A stretch of 64,000 bases of DNA from an uncultured Bacteroidales bacterium. Lineage in GTDB: Bacteria > Bacteroidota > Bacteroidia > Bacteroidales > UBA932. Numbering within the stretch: the stretch's first letter is position 1; every line of letters starts with the position of its first letter. The stretch is taken from the NCBI GenBank assembly GCA_944322585.1, contig CALUPB010000004.1:1-64000 (forward strand). The letters run 5' to 3'. Shown here piece by piece: positions 15,504 through 23,874 of the stretch. Made by a program: the position numbers and the translations under genes. The notes beneath the pieces are model-generated. The model made no database searches. It was not told where the DNA came from and was given only the letters and a program-made list of their open reading frames with translations.

Positions 15504-16676
15504 CTACCGCATCATGGCTCCGAGACCTGAGGCAAGCCTCTTCAGGCCATCCGCCAACACGGATTTAGGGCATGCGATATTTATCCTGATGAAGCTGTCC
15601 CCTTCCTCCCCGTAATGGATACCGGCATTTATCCATAGCCTGCTGTCAAGCAGAAGCCTTCTTTCTATATCTTCAGACCTCATCCCGAGAACAGAACAGT
15701 CCGCCCACACGAGATAGGTGCCTTCGAGAGGAAGAACAGGGAAATCCGGCAGTTCATTCCGGAAAAAATCCTTCAGATACAGATAATTGTCATAAAGATA
15801 GGCTTTCAGCTGCTCAAGCCATTCTCCGCCTTCATTATATGCGGCGACAAGCCCTGCGACCCCGAACGGATTGACATCGCACACTTCGTTGACATTGACA
15901 GCCCTGTCTATCCTTGCCCTGATATCGGGATCGGCGCAGACTATATTCGCTATCTGGAGCCCGGCAGTATTGAAAGCCTTGCTCGGAGAAGTGCATGTGG
16001 CGGAATGCATCAGGAATTCCTCCGAAACGGAAGCAAACGGAGTATATTCATGCCCCGGATACGTCAGTTCGCAATGTATTTCATCCGCTATCACAAAGAC
16101 ATTATGCCTAAGGCATATCTCCCCTATCCGGATCAGTTCTTCCCGCGTCCAGACTCTTCCTGCCGGATTGTGCGGATTGCAAAGTATCATAAGGGTCGCG
16201 GCAGGGTCTGATGCCTTCCTTTCCAGATCCTCAAAATCTATCGAATATGTGACATCCTTGTATACAAGAGGATTATGACTGGCTTCGCAGCCATTGTTGC
16301 GGATAGAGGAGAAGAAACAGTTATACACTGGAGTCTGGATTATGACCTTCTCTCCGGGCGATGTCATGGCCTTTATTATGGCGGAAAGGGCGGGAACCAC
16401 TCCCGGGACATAGATTATCCATTCCTTGCTGATATTGAAGCCATGCCGCCTCCCGAACCATCCGATAACGGCCTGATAATACTCATCAGGCACGTGAGTA
16501 TAGCCGAATATGCCATGCATTGCCCTGTCCGTAACGGCCTTCACGACTGCCGGGGCCGTCCTGAAATCCATGTCGGCCACCCACATCGGCAGAATTCCGT
16601 CACGCTTTACGGCATCCCATTTCATCGATCCTGTCCCTCTTCGCGGAACTACCGTGTCAAAATCATATTTTTCCAT
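15504..16676 (-). CDS. MalY/PatB-type PLP aminotransferase or cystathionine beta-lyase
   Basis: The 390-residue protein begins MEKYDFDTVVPRRGTGSMKW, followed by LPMWVADMDF, the usual MalY/PatB opening. ILCNPHNPAGRVW, DEIHCELTYPGHEYTPF and SPSKAFNTAGL mark the fold-type I PLP site; the Lys of SPSKAFN binds PLP. The family splits cystathionine or cysteine conjugates to pyruvate, ammonia and a thiol. It lies last in a row with the TPR protein and YebC. The substrate is uncertain; the nearby methionine genes are 30 kb away and not evidence. Confidence 0.9.
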   Translation of the reverse strand: MEKYDFDTVVPRRGTGSMKWDAVKRDGILPMWVADMDFRTAPAVVKAVTDRAMHGIFGYTHVPDEYYQAVIGWFGRRHGFNISKEWIIYVPGVVPALSAIIKAMTSPGEKVIIQTPVYNCFFSSIRNNGCEASHNPLVYKDVTYSIDFEDLERKASDPAATLMILCNPHNPAGRVWTREELIRIGEICLRHNVFVIADEIHCELTYPGHEYTPFASVSEEFLMHSATCTSPSKAFNTAGLQIANIVCADPDIRARIDRAVNVNEVCDVNPFGVAGLVAAYNEGGEWLEQLKAYLYDNYLYLKDFFRNELPDFPVLPLEGTYLVWADCSVLGMRSEDIERRLLLDSRLWINAGIHYGEEGDSFIRINIACPKSVLADGLKRLASGLGAMMR

Positions 16677-16754
16677 ATATCGCTCCTGTAAAACATAAAA
16701 TCCCGGAAAACATCTCTGTAATCCGGGACGGTCTGTCATAATAATCAAATAATG

Positions 16755-17495
16755 TTATTCCTCCGCCGGTTTGAGAGTGGAATAGACATTCTGCACGTCG
16801 TCATCCTCTTCGAGCCTCTCTATCAGCTTGTCCACCTCTACCCTGTCTTCTGCCGGGAGTTCCTTCAACTCCACATTCGGAAGCCTTGTAAACTCACCGG
16901 AAACAAGTTCATAGCCATTGTCCTCGATATATTTCTGTATCTGGTTGAAAGCCGTGAACTCACCGTAGATATGGATTTCCTTCTCCTCATCCTCGTTCTC
17001 AACCTCGAAGACCTCTTCCGCACCGTAATCTATGAGTTCAAGCTCAAGCTCCTCTATATCCACAGGCTTGTCGCTTTTGATTACAAAGGCGCATTTGCGG
17101 TCGAACATATAGTCAACGCTGCCTGAAGTTCCGAGTGAACCGCCGCTCTTCGTAAAATAGGAACGGACATTGGCCACTGTACGGTTGTTGTTGTCGGTAG
17201 CGGCCTCCACCAGTACGGCTATTCCGTGAGGCCCGTATCCCTCAAGCACAATCTCCTTATAATCGCTCTGATCCTTGTCGCTTGCCCTCTTGATGGCCCT
17301 TTCGATATTGTCCTTAGGCATGTTCTCGCTTCTTGCAGTCTGAAGCAGCGCCCTCAGACGCGGGTTTCCGGTCACATCCGGACCTCCCTGCTTTACGGCG
17401 ATGGTGATTTCCTTGCCTATTTTCGTGAATGTCCGGGCCATATGACCCCAACGCTTGAATTTTCTCTCTTTTCTGAACTCAAATGCTCTTCCCAT
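16755..17495 (-). CDS. YebC/PmpR family protein
   Basis: The 246-residue protein starts MGRAFEFRKERKFKRWGHMA, then RTFTKIGKEITIAVKQGG, RLRALLQTARSENMPKDNIE, and LEGYGPHGIAVLVEA, which define the YebC family. It has been described both as a transcription regulator and, for close homologues, as a ribosome-associated factor relieving stalling. It begins 6 nt after the TPR-protein stop and is probably cotranscribed with it. Confidence 0.94.
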   Translation of the reverse strand: MGRAFEFRKERKFKRWGHMARTFTKIGKEITIAVKQGGPDVTGNPRLRALLQTARSENMPKDNIERAIKRASDKDQSDYKEIVLEGYGPHGIAVLVEAATDNNNRTVANVRSYFTKSGGSLGTSGSVDYMFDRKCAFVIKSDKPVDIEELELELIDYGAEEVFEVENEDEEKEIHIYGEFTAFNQIQKYIEDNGYELVSGEFTRLPNVELKELPAEDRVEVDKLIERLEEDDDVQNVYSTLKPAEE

Positions 17496-17501
17496 ATGAT
17501 A

Positions 17502-18176
17502 CTATTCTGCTTTTGCCTCGATTCTTGAAATATATTTGTCGATGTCATAGGCCTCCATCGACTGAGGATAATTGTCCTTTATATCATTGTAGCAGGCAAG
17601 AGCCTTGGCATCGTCTCCGAGCTCCTCCCATGTCACGCCTGCCTTCAGAAGATACGCGGCCGAGAACATGTCATCTGATACCTTTGCAGCCTTCATGAAG
17701 CACTCTACAGCCTGTGCATAGTCCTCGAGTCCGACATATGCGTCACCGAGACATGAAAGCGCACGGCCTGCAAGTATCCTGTCCTTTCCGCTGTATTTCC
17801 TGAGATATTCCGCTGCTGACTCATAATTGCCGAGCTGAAGCTCGCATACTCCGGCATAGAAATATACGGACTTCCCTGCCTTAGCCCCGTATTCGTCAAT
17901 TATCTGGGCAAAACCGAGCACATTGCCGTCACCGTTCAGGGCAAGCTCATATTCCGCATTGCGGAAATTGTTCTCGGCAGGATACATCTGCTCCTGCGCC
18001 TCCGCTCTTGCAGGCTCATATGCGAACTTGTGCCAGAGGAAGAATCCCACTGCCAGAATGATTATGACTGCCACCGTTATAACCAGCGGCTTTGAATTCT
18101 CCTTGAAAAAAAGCTCCGTTCTGGACACTGCCTCGGCCACAGCCTCCGCATTCGGATTTTTGGTTTCTTTTGCCAT
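17502..18176 (-). CDS. membrane-anchored TPR protein (YfgM-like)
   Basis: The 224-residue protein has a cytoplasmic head, one membrane helix at about 30-50 (LVITVAVIIILAVGFFLW), then tetratricopeptide units: VYFYAGVCELQLGNYESAAE, ALSCLGDAYVGLEDYAQAVE, AYLLKAGVTWEELGDDAKAL. The C-terminal part would be periplasmic, as in YfgM-type envelope chaperone adaptors. It is the first gene of the group with yebC. Confidence 0.8.
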   Translation of the reverse strand: MAKETKNPNAEAVAEAVSRTELFFKENSKPLVITVAVIIILAVGFFLWHKFAYEPARAEAQEQMYPAENNFRNAEYELALNGDGNVLGFAQIIDEYGAKAGKSVYFYAGVCELQLGNYESAAEYLRKYSGKDRILAGRALSCLGDAYVGLEDYAQAVECFMKAAKVSDDMFSAAYLLKAGVTWEELGDDAKALACYNDIKDNYPQSMEAYDIDKYISRIEAKAE

Positions 18177-18212
18177 ATTACTGTAATTTTATTCTATCTG
18201 TGAAACAGGGCG

Positions 18213-18244
18213 CAAATTTATAAAAATTTGATAAATCCTACAAT
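18213..18244 (-). promoter_or_regulatory. promoter of the TPR-yebC group
   Basis: Minus strand ATTG (18241-18244), 20-bp spacer, TAAATTTG (18213-18220), about 36 nt before the start codon. It overlaps the divergent recF promoter. Confidence 0.6.
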
Positions 18245-18260
18245 TATTTCCGTATCTTTG
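18227..18260 (+). promoter_or_regulatory. promoter of recF
   Basis: TTTG (18227-18230), 22-bp spacer, TATCTTTG (18253-18260). The spacer is slightly long. The predicted start of transcription is near 18267, about 110 nt before the recF start. Confidence 0.5.
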
Positions 18261-18270
18261 TTTTCCGGTT

Positions 18271-18364
18271 CCGCAAGCCGTCCAAGCCCACGGATATCCC
18301 ATGTTATGGACTTGCGGACGCGGGGTTGTATGTTTATCCGCCGCAGGGACTTGATCTTGCGGCG
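18271..18364 (+). promoter_or_regulatory. two stem-loops in the recF leader
   Basis: CCGCAAG (18271-18277) pairs with CTTGCGG (18311-18317), and CGCCGCA (18339-18345) pairs with TGCGGCG (18358-18364). Both lie between the recF promoter and the chosen start at 18380. They may be structural leader elements; an in-frame ATG at 18326 means part could instead be coding. Confidence 0.35.
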
Positions 18365-18379
18365 ACTTATGCTGAACTG

Positions 18380-19492
18380 ATGCCGATACTTGAGAAAATA
18401 GTGGTTTCCGATTTCAGGAACATAGATTTCCAGGAGATAATGTTCTCGCCCAACGTCAACTGCATTTCGGGCAACAACGGCGAGGGCAAGACCAACCTTC
18501 TGGACGCAATCTATTATCTGTCCATGACCAAGAGCGCATTCGCCACATCCGACAGGTACATATTCCGTCACGGGAAGGATTCGTTCTCGATATGCGGGAC
18601 CTATCTGATGGAAAGCAGCGGGGACTCCGGCCGGCTCACTTCCAGATTTGCCGTCCAGGTAAATGCCGGAGGAGAAAAGAAGCTGAAGAAAGACGACAAA
18701 GTCTATGACAGGATTTCATCCCATATAGGAGAACTTCCTGTCGTAATGGTATCGCCATCGGACATATCGCTCGTGAGCGAATCCGGCGAGGAACGCAGGC
18801 GTTTTGCCAACTCGGTGCTGTCCCAGATGGACAGGGAATACCTCAATTCCGCCCAGCAGTACAACAGGCTGCTTTCCCAGCGCAACAGGCTTCTGAAGGA
18901 CCGCAGGCCCGACAGGGAACTGCTCTCGGTTTTCGGGTCAAGGATGGCTCCTCATGCCGAAAGGATACACAGTTCGAGGGCAAGATTCATAGAGGAGCTC
19001 TCTCCGGTCGTCGCCGGATATTACAGGATGCTTTCAAAAGGAAGGGAAACCGTGGGCATCAGCTACAGGTCGGATCTTGAAAAGTGCAGTCTGGAGGAGG
19101 CATTTGAGGCAAGTGCGGAAAAGGATGCAGTCCTCGGATACACTACCTCCGGAATACAGAGGGATGATTTCATTTTCACCATTGACGGTCATCCGATCAG
19201 GAGATGCGGTTCACAGGGCCAGCAGAAGTCATTCATTGTGTCACTGAAGTTCGCCCAGTACGAAATAATGAAGAAAAACTATGGTTTCGCCCCCATGATG
19301 CTCCTCGACGATGTATTCGACAAGCTGGACATGGGAAGGATATCCAACCTCATATCCATGGTTGCCAGCAGCGATTTCGGACAGATTTTCATCACTGACA
19401 GCAACAAGGTGAGACTGAGCGGCATTGTGGACGGCTTTACATCCGACAGAGCCTATTTCGAGGCTTCGGGAGGACATTTTACAAGAAAATAG
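18380..19492 (+). CDS. recF: DNA replication and repair protein RecF
   Basis: The 370-residue protein begins MPILEKIVVSDFRN, as RecF does. It has the Walker A loop GNNGEGKTN, the RecF-typical YYLSMTKSAFATSD, the signature TTSGIQRDDF and GSQGQQKS, and Walker B MMLLDDVFDKLD. RecF loads RecA at gaps with RecO and RecR. An in-frame ATG at 18326 would add 18 residues not typical of the family. The DUF721 gene follows after 9 nt. Confidence 0.94.
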   Translation: MPILEKIVVSDFRNIDFQEIMFSPNVNCISGNNGEGKTNLLDAIYYLSMTKSAFATSDRYIFRHGKDSFSICGTYLMESSGDSGRLTSRFAVQVNAGGEKKLKKDDKVYDRISSHIGELPVVMVSPSDISLVSESGEERRRFANSVLSQMDREYLNSAQQYNRLLSQRNRLLKDRRPDRELLSVFGSRMAPHAERIHSSRARFIEELSPVVAGYYRMLSKGRETVGISYRSDLEKCSLEEAFEASAEKDAVLGYTTSGIQRDDFIFTIDGHPIRRCGSQGQQKSFIVSLKFAQYEIMKKNYGFAPMMLLDDVFDKLDMGRISNLISMVASSDFGQIFITDSNKVRLSGIVDGFTSDRAYFEASGGHFTRK

Positions 19493-19501
19493 GCACAGGG
19501 A

Positions 19502-19837
19502 ATGAAGGCAGAGAGCGCAATACGGAGGAAACAGGAAACGGCGATGGATGTCCTGATAGAAGAATACATCAGGGAAATGAAACTGGCAGCAGGACTCGAC
19601 CGGCAACGGGTATCGGAAGCATGGGACATGGCTTCGGGAGCAGGGAGATATACCTTGGGCAGGGAGTTCCGCAACGGGAAGTTGACCGTCACGGTCTCTT
19701 CATCGGTAATCAGGAGCCGGCTGTACCTCCAGAAAGATGTCATCCTGCGGAAACTCAACGGAATCCTTGCAGAAGACAGCCTGTTCTCCGGGACAGGAGA
19801 CGATTCCGCTCCTGTCAGGGATATAATATTGAAATAG
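19502..19837 (+). CDS. DUF721 (DciA-like) protein
   Basis: The 111-residue protein has the DUF721 pattern: ETAMDVLIEEYIREMKLA, a W in VSEAWDMASG, then the core GKLTVTVSSSVIRSRLYLQK and a C-terminal VRDIILK. Proteins of this type next to recF have been linked to loading of the replicative helicase in bacteria without DnaC; that role here is inferred from family and context. It is coupled to recF. Confidence 0.85.
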   Translation: MKAESAIRRKQETAMDVLIEEYIREMKLAAGLDRQRVSEAWDMASGAGRYTLGREFRNGKLTVTVSSSVIRSRLYLQKDVILRKLNGILAEDSLFSGTGDDSAPVRDIILK

Positions 19838-19903
19838 ATTAAAAAAAACGAGAGGCCGACCCAAAAGGTCTTTTCAGTCACCCTCAATGTACCGTACTGA
19901 CAT

Positions 19904-20950
19904 ATGTACAGAAGGATCAAAATAGTAGCAGACAGCAACATACCTTTTCTCGAAGGCATATTCGAGCCGTATGCCGACATAGACTATATCGACGGGAAAG
20001 ACATCGTACACAATGATATAGTCGATGCGGATGCCCTGATAATCAGGACAAGGACCAGATGCAACGAGGCTCTGCTGGCAGGCACCAAGGTGTCCCTGAT
20101 CGCCACTGCGACAATAGGGACCGACCACATCGACATGGAATATTGCAAGACCAACGGGATAAGGGTTTACAACGCCCAGGGATGCAATGCAGGAGGAGTA
20201 ATGCAGTATGTATTCACGGGACTGTACGGTACAGCATCCCGCAACGGCATCAAGCTCGACGGGATGACCCTCGGGATAATAGGTGTAGGCAACGTCGGGA
20301 AGAAGGTGGAACACATGGCCAGGTACCTCGGGTTCAATGTCCTCAGATGCGACCCTCCCCGAGCAGAAAGGGAAGGAGAGGAAGGTTTCGTTTCCATGGA
20401 CTACCTTGTGGCCAACTCGAACATAGTGACAATGCACACTCCTCTGGACGAAACCACGAAAGGCATGGCAGACAACCGCTTTTTCGAGCTCATGCAGCCC
20501 GGGGCGTTCTTCATCAACGCTTCAAGGGGAGAAGTGGTTGACGAGAACGCCCTGATGGAGAACAGGCTGAAACTCGGTCCTGTCATCATAGATACCTGGA
20601 ACAACGAGCCGAACATCAATACCGCGCTTCTGGACATGGCGGACATAGCCACTCCGCACATCGCAGGCTATTCATTCCAGGGCAAGCAGAACGGGACTGC
20701 ATCGGCAGTAAGGGCGGTTGCCAGACATTTCGGCATCAACGGACTGTTCCATTTCTACCCTGTATGCAATCTTCCCGAACATCAGCCCAAACGGCTGGAC
20801 CTCAAGGGCAAGAATCAGGGAGAAATAACAACGATACTGCAATACAACTACCCGATATTCACAGACGATTTCATGTTCAGGATGAATCCCCGGAATTTCG
20901 AGAAACTGCGCAGCGAATATCAGTACCGGAGGGAAATCTATGTGGACTGA
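19904..20950 (+). CDS. pdxB: erythronate-4-phosphate dehydrogenase
   Basis: The 348-residue protein opens KIVADSNIPFLEGIFEP, the PdxB-specific start, and has the D-2-hydroxyacid dehydrogenase fold: ATIGTDHID, NAD loop GIIGVGNVGKK, catalytic Arg in INASRGEVVDE, Glu in NNEPNIN, and His in TPHIAGYS. The C-terminal dimerisation part is present. It makes 2-oxo-3-hydroxy-4-phosphobutanoate for pyridoxal phosphate. A short GACC/GGTC hairpin with T4 lies just upstream (19858-19874). Confidence 0.94.
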   Translation: MYRRIKIVADSNIPFLEGIFEPYADIDYIDGKDIVHNDIVDADALIIRTRTRCNEALLAGTKVSLIATATIGTDHIDMEYCKTNGIRVYNAQGCNAGGVMQYVFTGLYGTASRNGIKLDGMTLGIIGVGNVGKKVEHMARYLGFNVLRCDPPRAEREGEEGFVSMDYLVANSNIVTMHTPLDETTKGMADNRFFELMQPGAFFINASRGEVVDENALMENRLKLGPVIIDTWNNEPNINTALLDMADIATPHIAGYSFQGKQNGTASAVRAVARHFGINGLFHFYPVCNLPEHQPKRLDLKGKNQGEITTILQYNYPIFTDDFMFRMNPRNFEKLRSEYQYRREIYVD

Positions 20951-21003
20951 CGGTGAGGGTAGCAGACAGCGTTACAGCAGACATAACCAATACGACAGAT
21001 ATT

Positions 21004-22578
21004 ATGTTTTCCGAAAAAGACATCAGACAGATCGAAGGGCGCAACTCCTCAGTGGAAGAGGTCAAAGCCCAGGTGGAACGTTTCAGGAAAGGTTTTCCAT
21101 GGATGAAGATAGAGGCTCCGGCAACACCGGGACACGGTATAACCGTTCTCGGCGAAGAGGAGGCACAGGCCGCGGCAGACTATTATGAAAAAGCGGAAAT
21201 ACACGGCAAATGCAAGTTCGTCCCTGCTTCCGGAGCAGCGTCAAGGATGTTCAAGGACCTGTTCAGCGGACTGGACACTCTCAGAAGCGGGAAAGATGTG
21301 GCTCCGGATTCCCCTGCCGCTAAATTCGTTGCGGACATCCGCAAATTCGCATTTTACGACAACGAACTGTTCGGGACTCCGGAAGACACGGCAGAGAGCC
21401 GGAGGAAAATTCTGGGCAGGACACTGACGGAGGAAGGGCTCGGTTACGGCTCAAAACCCAAAGGCGTACTGAAATTCCACAGATACAGGAACGGTGAGGT
21501 ACGCACCGCCATTGCCGAACACCTCGTGGAGGCTCAGGAGTACATGCGGAACTCCGACGGTACGGCCAACCTTGTAGTGACCATATCCCCGGAGCACAGA
21601 CAGCTTTTCGAAGAAGCCCTCGCCGAGGTCAGGGAAGAATACGAGACCCGTTACGGAGTGAAATACAACGTGACTTTCACATATCAGGACAAGTCCACGG
21701 ATACCATCGCAGTGGACGTGGAAAACAGACCGTTCCGGACGGAGACCGACTCTCTGCTGTTCCGCCCCGCAGGACACGGAGCGCTTATCCACAACCTGAA
21801 CGGTATCGAGGAGGAAGTGGTGTCGATCAAGAACATAGACAATGTAGCCGTAGAAAGGCTGCTGCCTGTAACCGCAAAATACAAAAAGGTGCTTCTCGGC
21901 AAGGCTGTCGAGCTGAGGGACAGGATTTTCGGGTATCTGCATGAACTTGACGCGGCTACCGGAGAAGGTATGGCCCAGGCTCTTCCTCCTTTTATCCCGA
22001 GCCTTACCCAGAACTATGACGAGAGATACATGAGTCCGGAAGTCCAGACACTTTGCAATGACATAGAGGAATTCCTGCTCAATGAGCTATGTATCAGGAT
22101 GCCGGATGCGCAGGACTGCAAGACGAGGGTACGGAATCTCCGCAAGAAGCTCAACCGCCCTGTCCGGGTATGCGGCATGGTAAGGAACCAGGGCGAGCCC
22201 GGCGGAGGGCCGTTCATAATCGAAGAAAAGGACGGCTCGACCTCTCTCCAGATTTTGGAAAGCGTACAGATCAACATGTCCGACAAAAAGGCACGTGCCG
22301 CGCTTGCCGGTGCGACTCATTTCAATCCGGTGGACATAGTATGCTGTCTGCATGACTACAGAGGCAACCGTTTCGACCTGACGGAACATGTAGATGAAGA
22401 GGCCGGATTCATAAGTTCCAAGAGTTACCAGGGACGCGAACTCAAGGCCCTCGAACTGCCCGGACTCTGGAACGGCTCCATGAGCGACTGGAACACGATG
22501 TTCGTAGAAGTGCCTCTCGAGACATTCAACCCCGTCAAGGTGGTACTCGACCTGCTCCGCCCCGCCCATCAGGACTGA
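21004..22578 (+). CDS. DUF4301 family protein
   Basis: The 524-residue protein starts MFSEKDIRQIEGRNSSVEEV. Recognisable DUF4301 segments are FVPASGAASRMFKDLFSG, PKGVLKFHRYRNGEVRTAI, DKSTDTIAVDVENRPFR, FRPAGHGALIHNLN and NQGEPGGGPF. The first and fourth resemble sugar-nucleotide transferase glycine loops, so a nucleotidyltransferase-like fold is plausible, but the reaction is unknown. The frame stays open upstream into pdxB, yet this ATG gives the family start. Its stop is 1 nt before hydE, suggesting coupling. Confidence 0.88.
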   Translation: MFSEKDIRQIEGRNSSVEEVKAQVERFRKGFPWMKIEAPATPGHGITVLGEEEAQAAADYYEKAEIHGKCKFVPASGAASRMFKDLFSGLDTLRSGKDVAPDSPAAKFVADIRKFAFYDNELFGTPEDTAESRRKILGRTLTEEGLGYGSKPKGVLKFHRYRNGEVRTAIAEHLVEAQEYMRNSDGTANLVVTISPEHRQLFEEALAEVREEYETRYGVKYNVTFTYQDKSTDTIAVDVENRPFRTETDSLLFRPAGHGALIHNLNGIEEEVVSIKNIDNVAVERLLPVTAKYKKVLLGKAVELRDRIFGYLHELDAATGEGMAQALPPFIPSLTQNYDERYMSPEVQTLCNDIEEFLLNELCIRMPDAQDCKTRVRNLRKKLNRPVRVCGMVRNQGEPGGGPFIIEEKDGSTSLQILESVQINMSDKKARAALAGATHFNPVDIVCCLHDYRGNRFDLTEHVDEEAGFISSKSYQGRELKALELPGLWNGSMSDWNTMFVEVPLETFNPVKVVLDLLRPAHQD

Positions 22579-22579
22579 G

Positions 22580-23761
22580 ATGACCGGCAAAGGATACGAT
22601 ATCATAGAAGAGCTGAAGCGTAAGAGAAGACTGGACGAGGAAGGTTACAGGACCCTGCTCGAAGGACGGGACGAAGACATGTCCGGCAGACTGCGGAGAG
22701 CCGCGGGGGAAGCTGCAGCAGAAAGGTTCGGGCATGCCGTCTACATAAGGGGGCTGATCGAGATAAGCAACATATGCAGGAACGACTGCCTGTACTGCGG
22801 GATTCGTAAAAGCAACGGAAATGTCAGGAGATACAGGCTTTCAACCGATGAAATCCTCGACCGCTGCAAGTCCGGATACAGTCTGGGATTCAGGACATTT
22901 GTCCTTCAGGGAGGAGAACTACCCGATGAGGCCGATGCATGGATAGAACGGCTGTGCTCGTCTGTCAGCCATGAATTCCCGGACTGTGCCCTGACTCTCT
23001 CGCTCGGAGAACGTTCTGAAGAAAGCTACAGACGTTTCTTCAGGGCAGGAGCCACAAGATATCTTCTGAGGCACGAAACCCGCAATCCGGAACACTATGC
23101 AAGACTGCATCCTCATGAAATGTCCCTACGGCACCGTCTCCAATGTATCGGCACCCTGAAAGCCATCGGCTACCAGACGGGAACCGGCATCATGGTCGGA
23201 AGTCCGTACCAGACTGTCGGTGACATCATAGAGGACATACGGTATATGGAAGAACTGCAGCCGGAGATGATAGGCATAGGCCCGTTCATTCCACACCGGG
23301 ACACCCCATTCTCCGGCTGGTACTCCCAAACGGACACGGTACCGCCGTCCGGCGATGAAAGGAAAATCATGAAAAGCGATACAGGACTGCAGGACACCAC
23401 CGACAGGCTCCGGGACAGGACTGACCTCGAAGACAGAAGGCTGGGACTGACATTGAATCTGATCTCCGTCTTCAGACTCATGTTTCCGGACGCCCTGATT
23501 CCAGCCACCACTGCCCTTGCCACCCTCACGCCGGACGGCACTGTGCAAGGGATACTTGCAGGAGCGAATGTCGTAATGCCCAACCTCTCCCCCGCCACGG
23601 TCAGGAAAGACTATTCCCTGTATGACGGAAAGGCTTCGGAAGGTCCGGAAGCAGCGGAAGGGCTCGGGAGCCTTAAAGACAGACTCGGAAAAAACGGATA
23701 CCGTATCGTGACTGACCGGGGCGACTTCAGTCCCGCTACGTTCCGCTTGGAAGCCCTTTAA
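22580..23761 (+). CDS. hydE: [FeFe]-hydrogenase maturase HydE
   Basis: The 393-residue radical-SAM protein has the CX3CX2C cluster site (C66, C70, C73) within ISNICRNDCLYCGIRKSN, and HydE features YRLSTDEIL, FVLQGGE, ETRNPEHYARLHP, IGIGPFIPH and GANVVMPNLSP. HydE acts in building the dithiomethylamine bridge of the H-cluster. A hydrophilic Asp/Arg/Thr-rich segment (about residues 255-285) interrupts the region after FIPH. hydG and hydF follow. Confidence 0.95.
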   Translation: MTGKGYDIIEELKRKRRLDEEGYRTLLEGRDEDMSGRLRRAAGEAAAERFGHAVYIRGLIEISNICRNDCLYCGIRKSNGNVRRYRLSTDEILDRCKSGYSLGFRTFVLQGGELPDEADAWIERLCSSVSHEFPDCALTLSLGERSEESYRRFFRAGATRYLLRHETRNPEHYARLHPHEMSLRHRLQCIGTLKAIGYQTGTGIMVGSPYQTVGDIIEDIRYMEELQPEMIGIGPFIPHRDTPFSGWYSQTDTVPPSGDERKIMKSDTGLQDTTDRLRDRTDLEDRRLGLTLNLISVFRLMFPDALIPATTALATLTPDGTVQGILAGANVVMPNLSPATVRKDYSLYDGKASEGPEAAEGLGSLKDRLGKNGYRIVTDRGDFSPATFRLEAL

Positions 23762-23874
23762 AAATTTTATGGGATATTTTCGAGGATGTCCGAATCCCGG
23801 CATCGGGTCCATATACGGAAGCAAAAGAGACAGTCTTATTTTACGGGAAAAACTTGGAACAATCGACCTTTATA

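Noticed and set aside
20764-21003. Extension of the DUF4301 gene upstream to 20764
   Set aside because: This stretch is the 3' end of pdxB in another frame; the family starts at the ATG at 21004.
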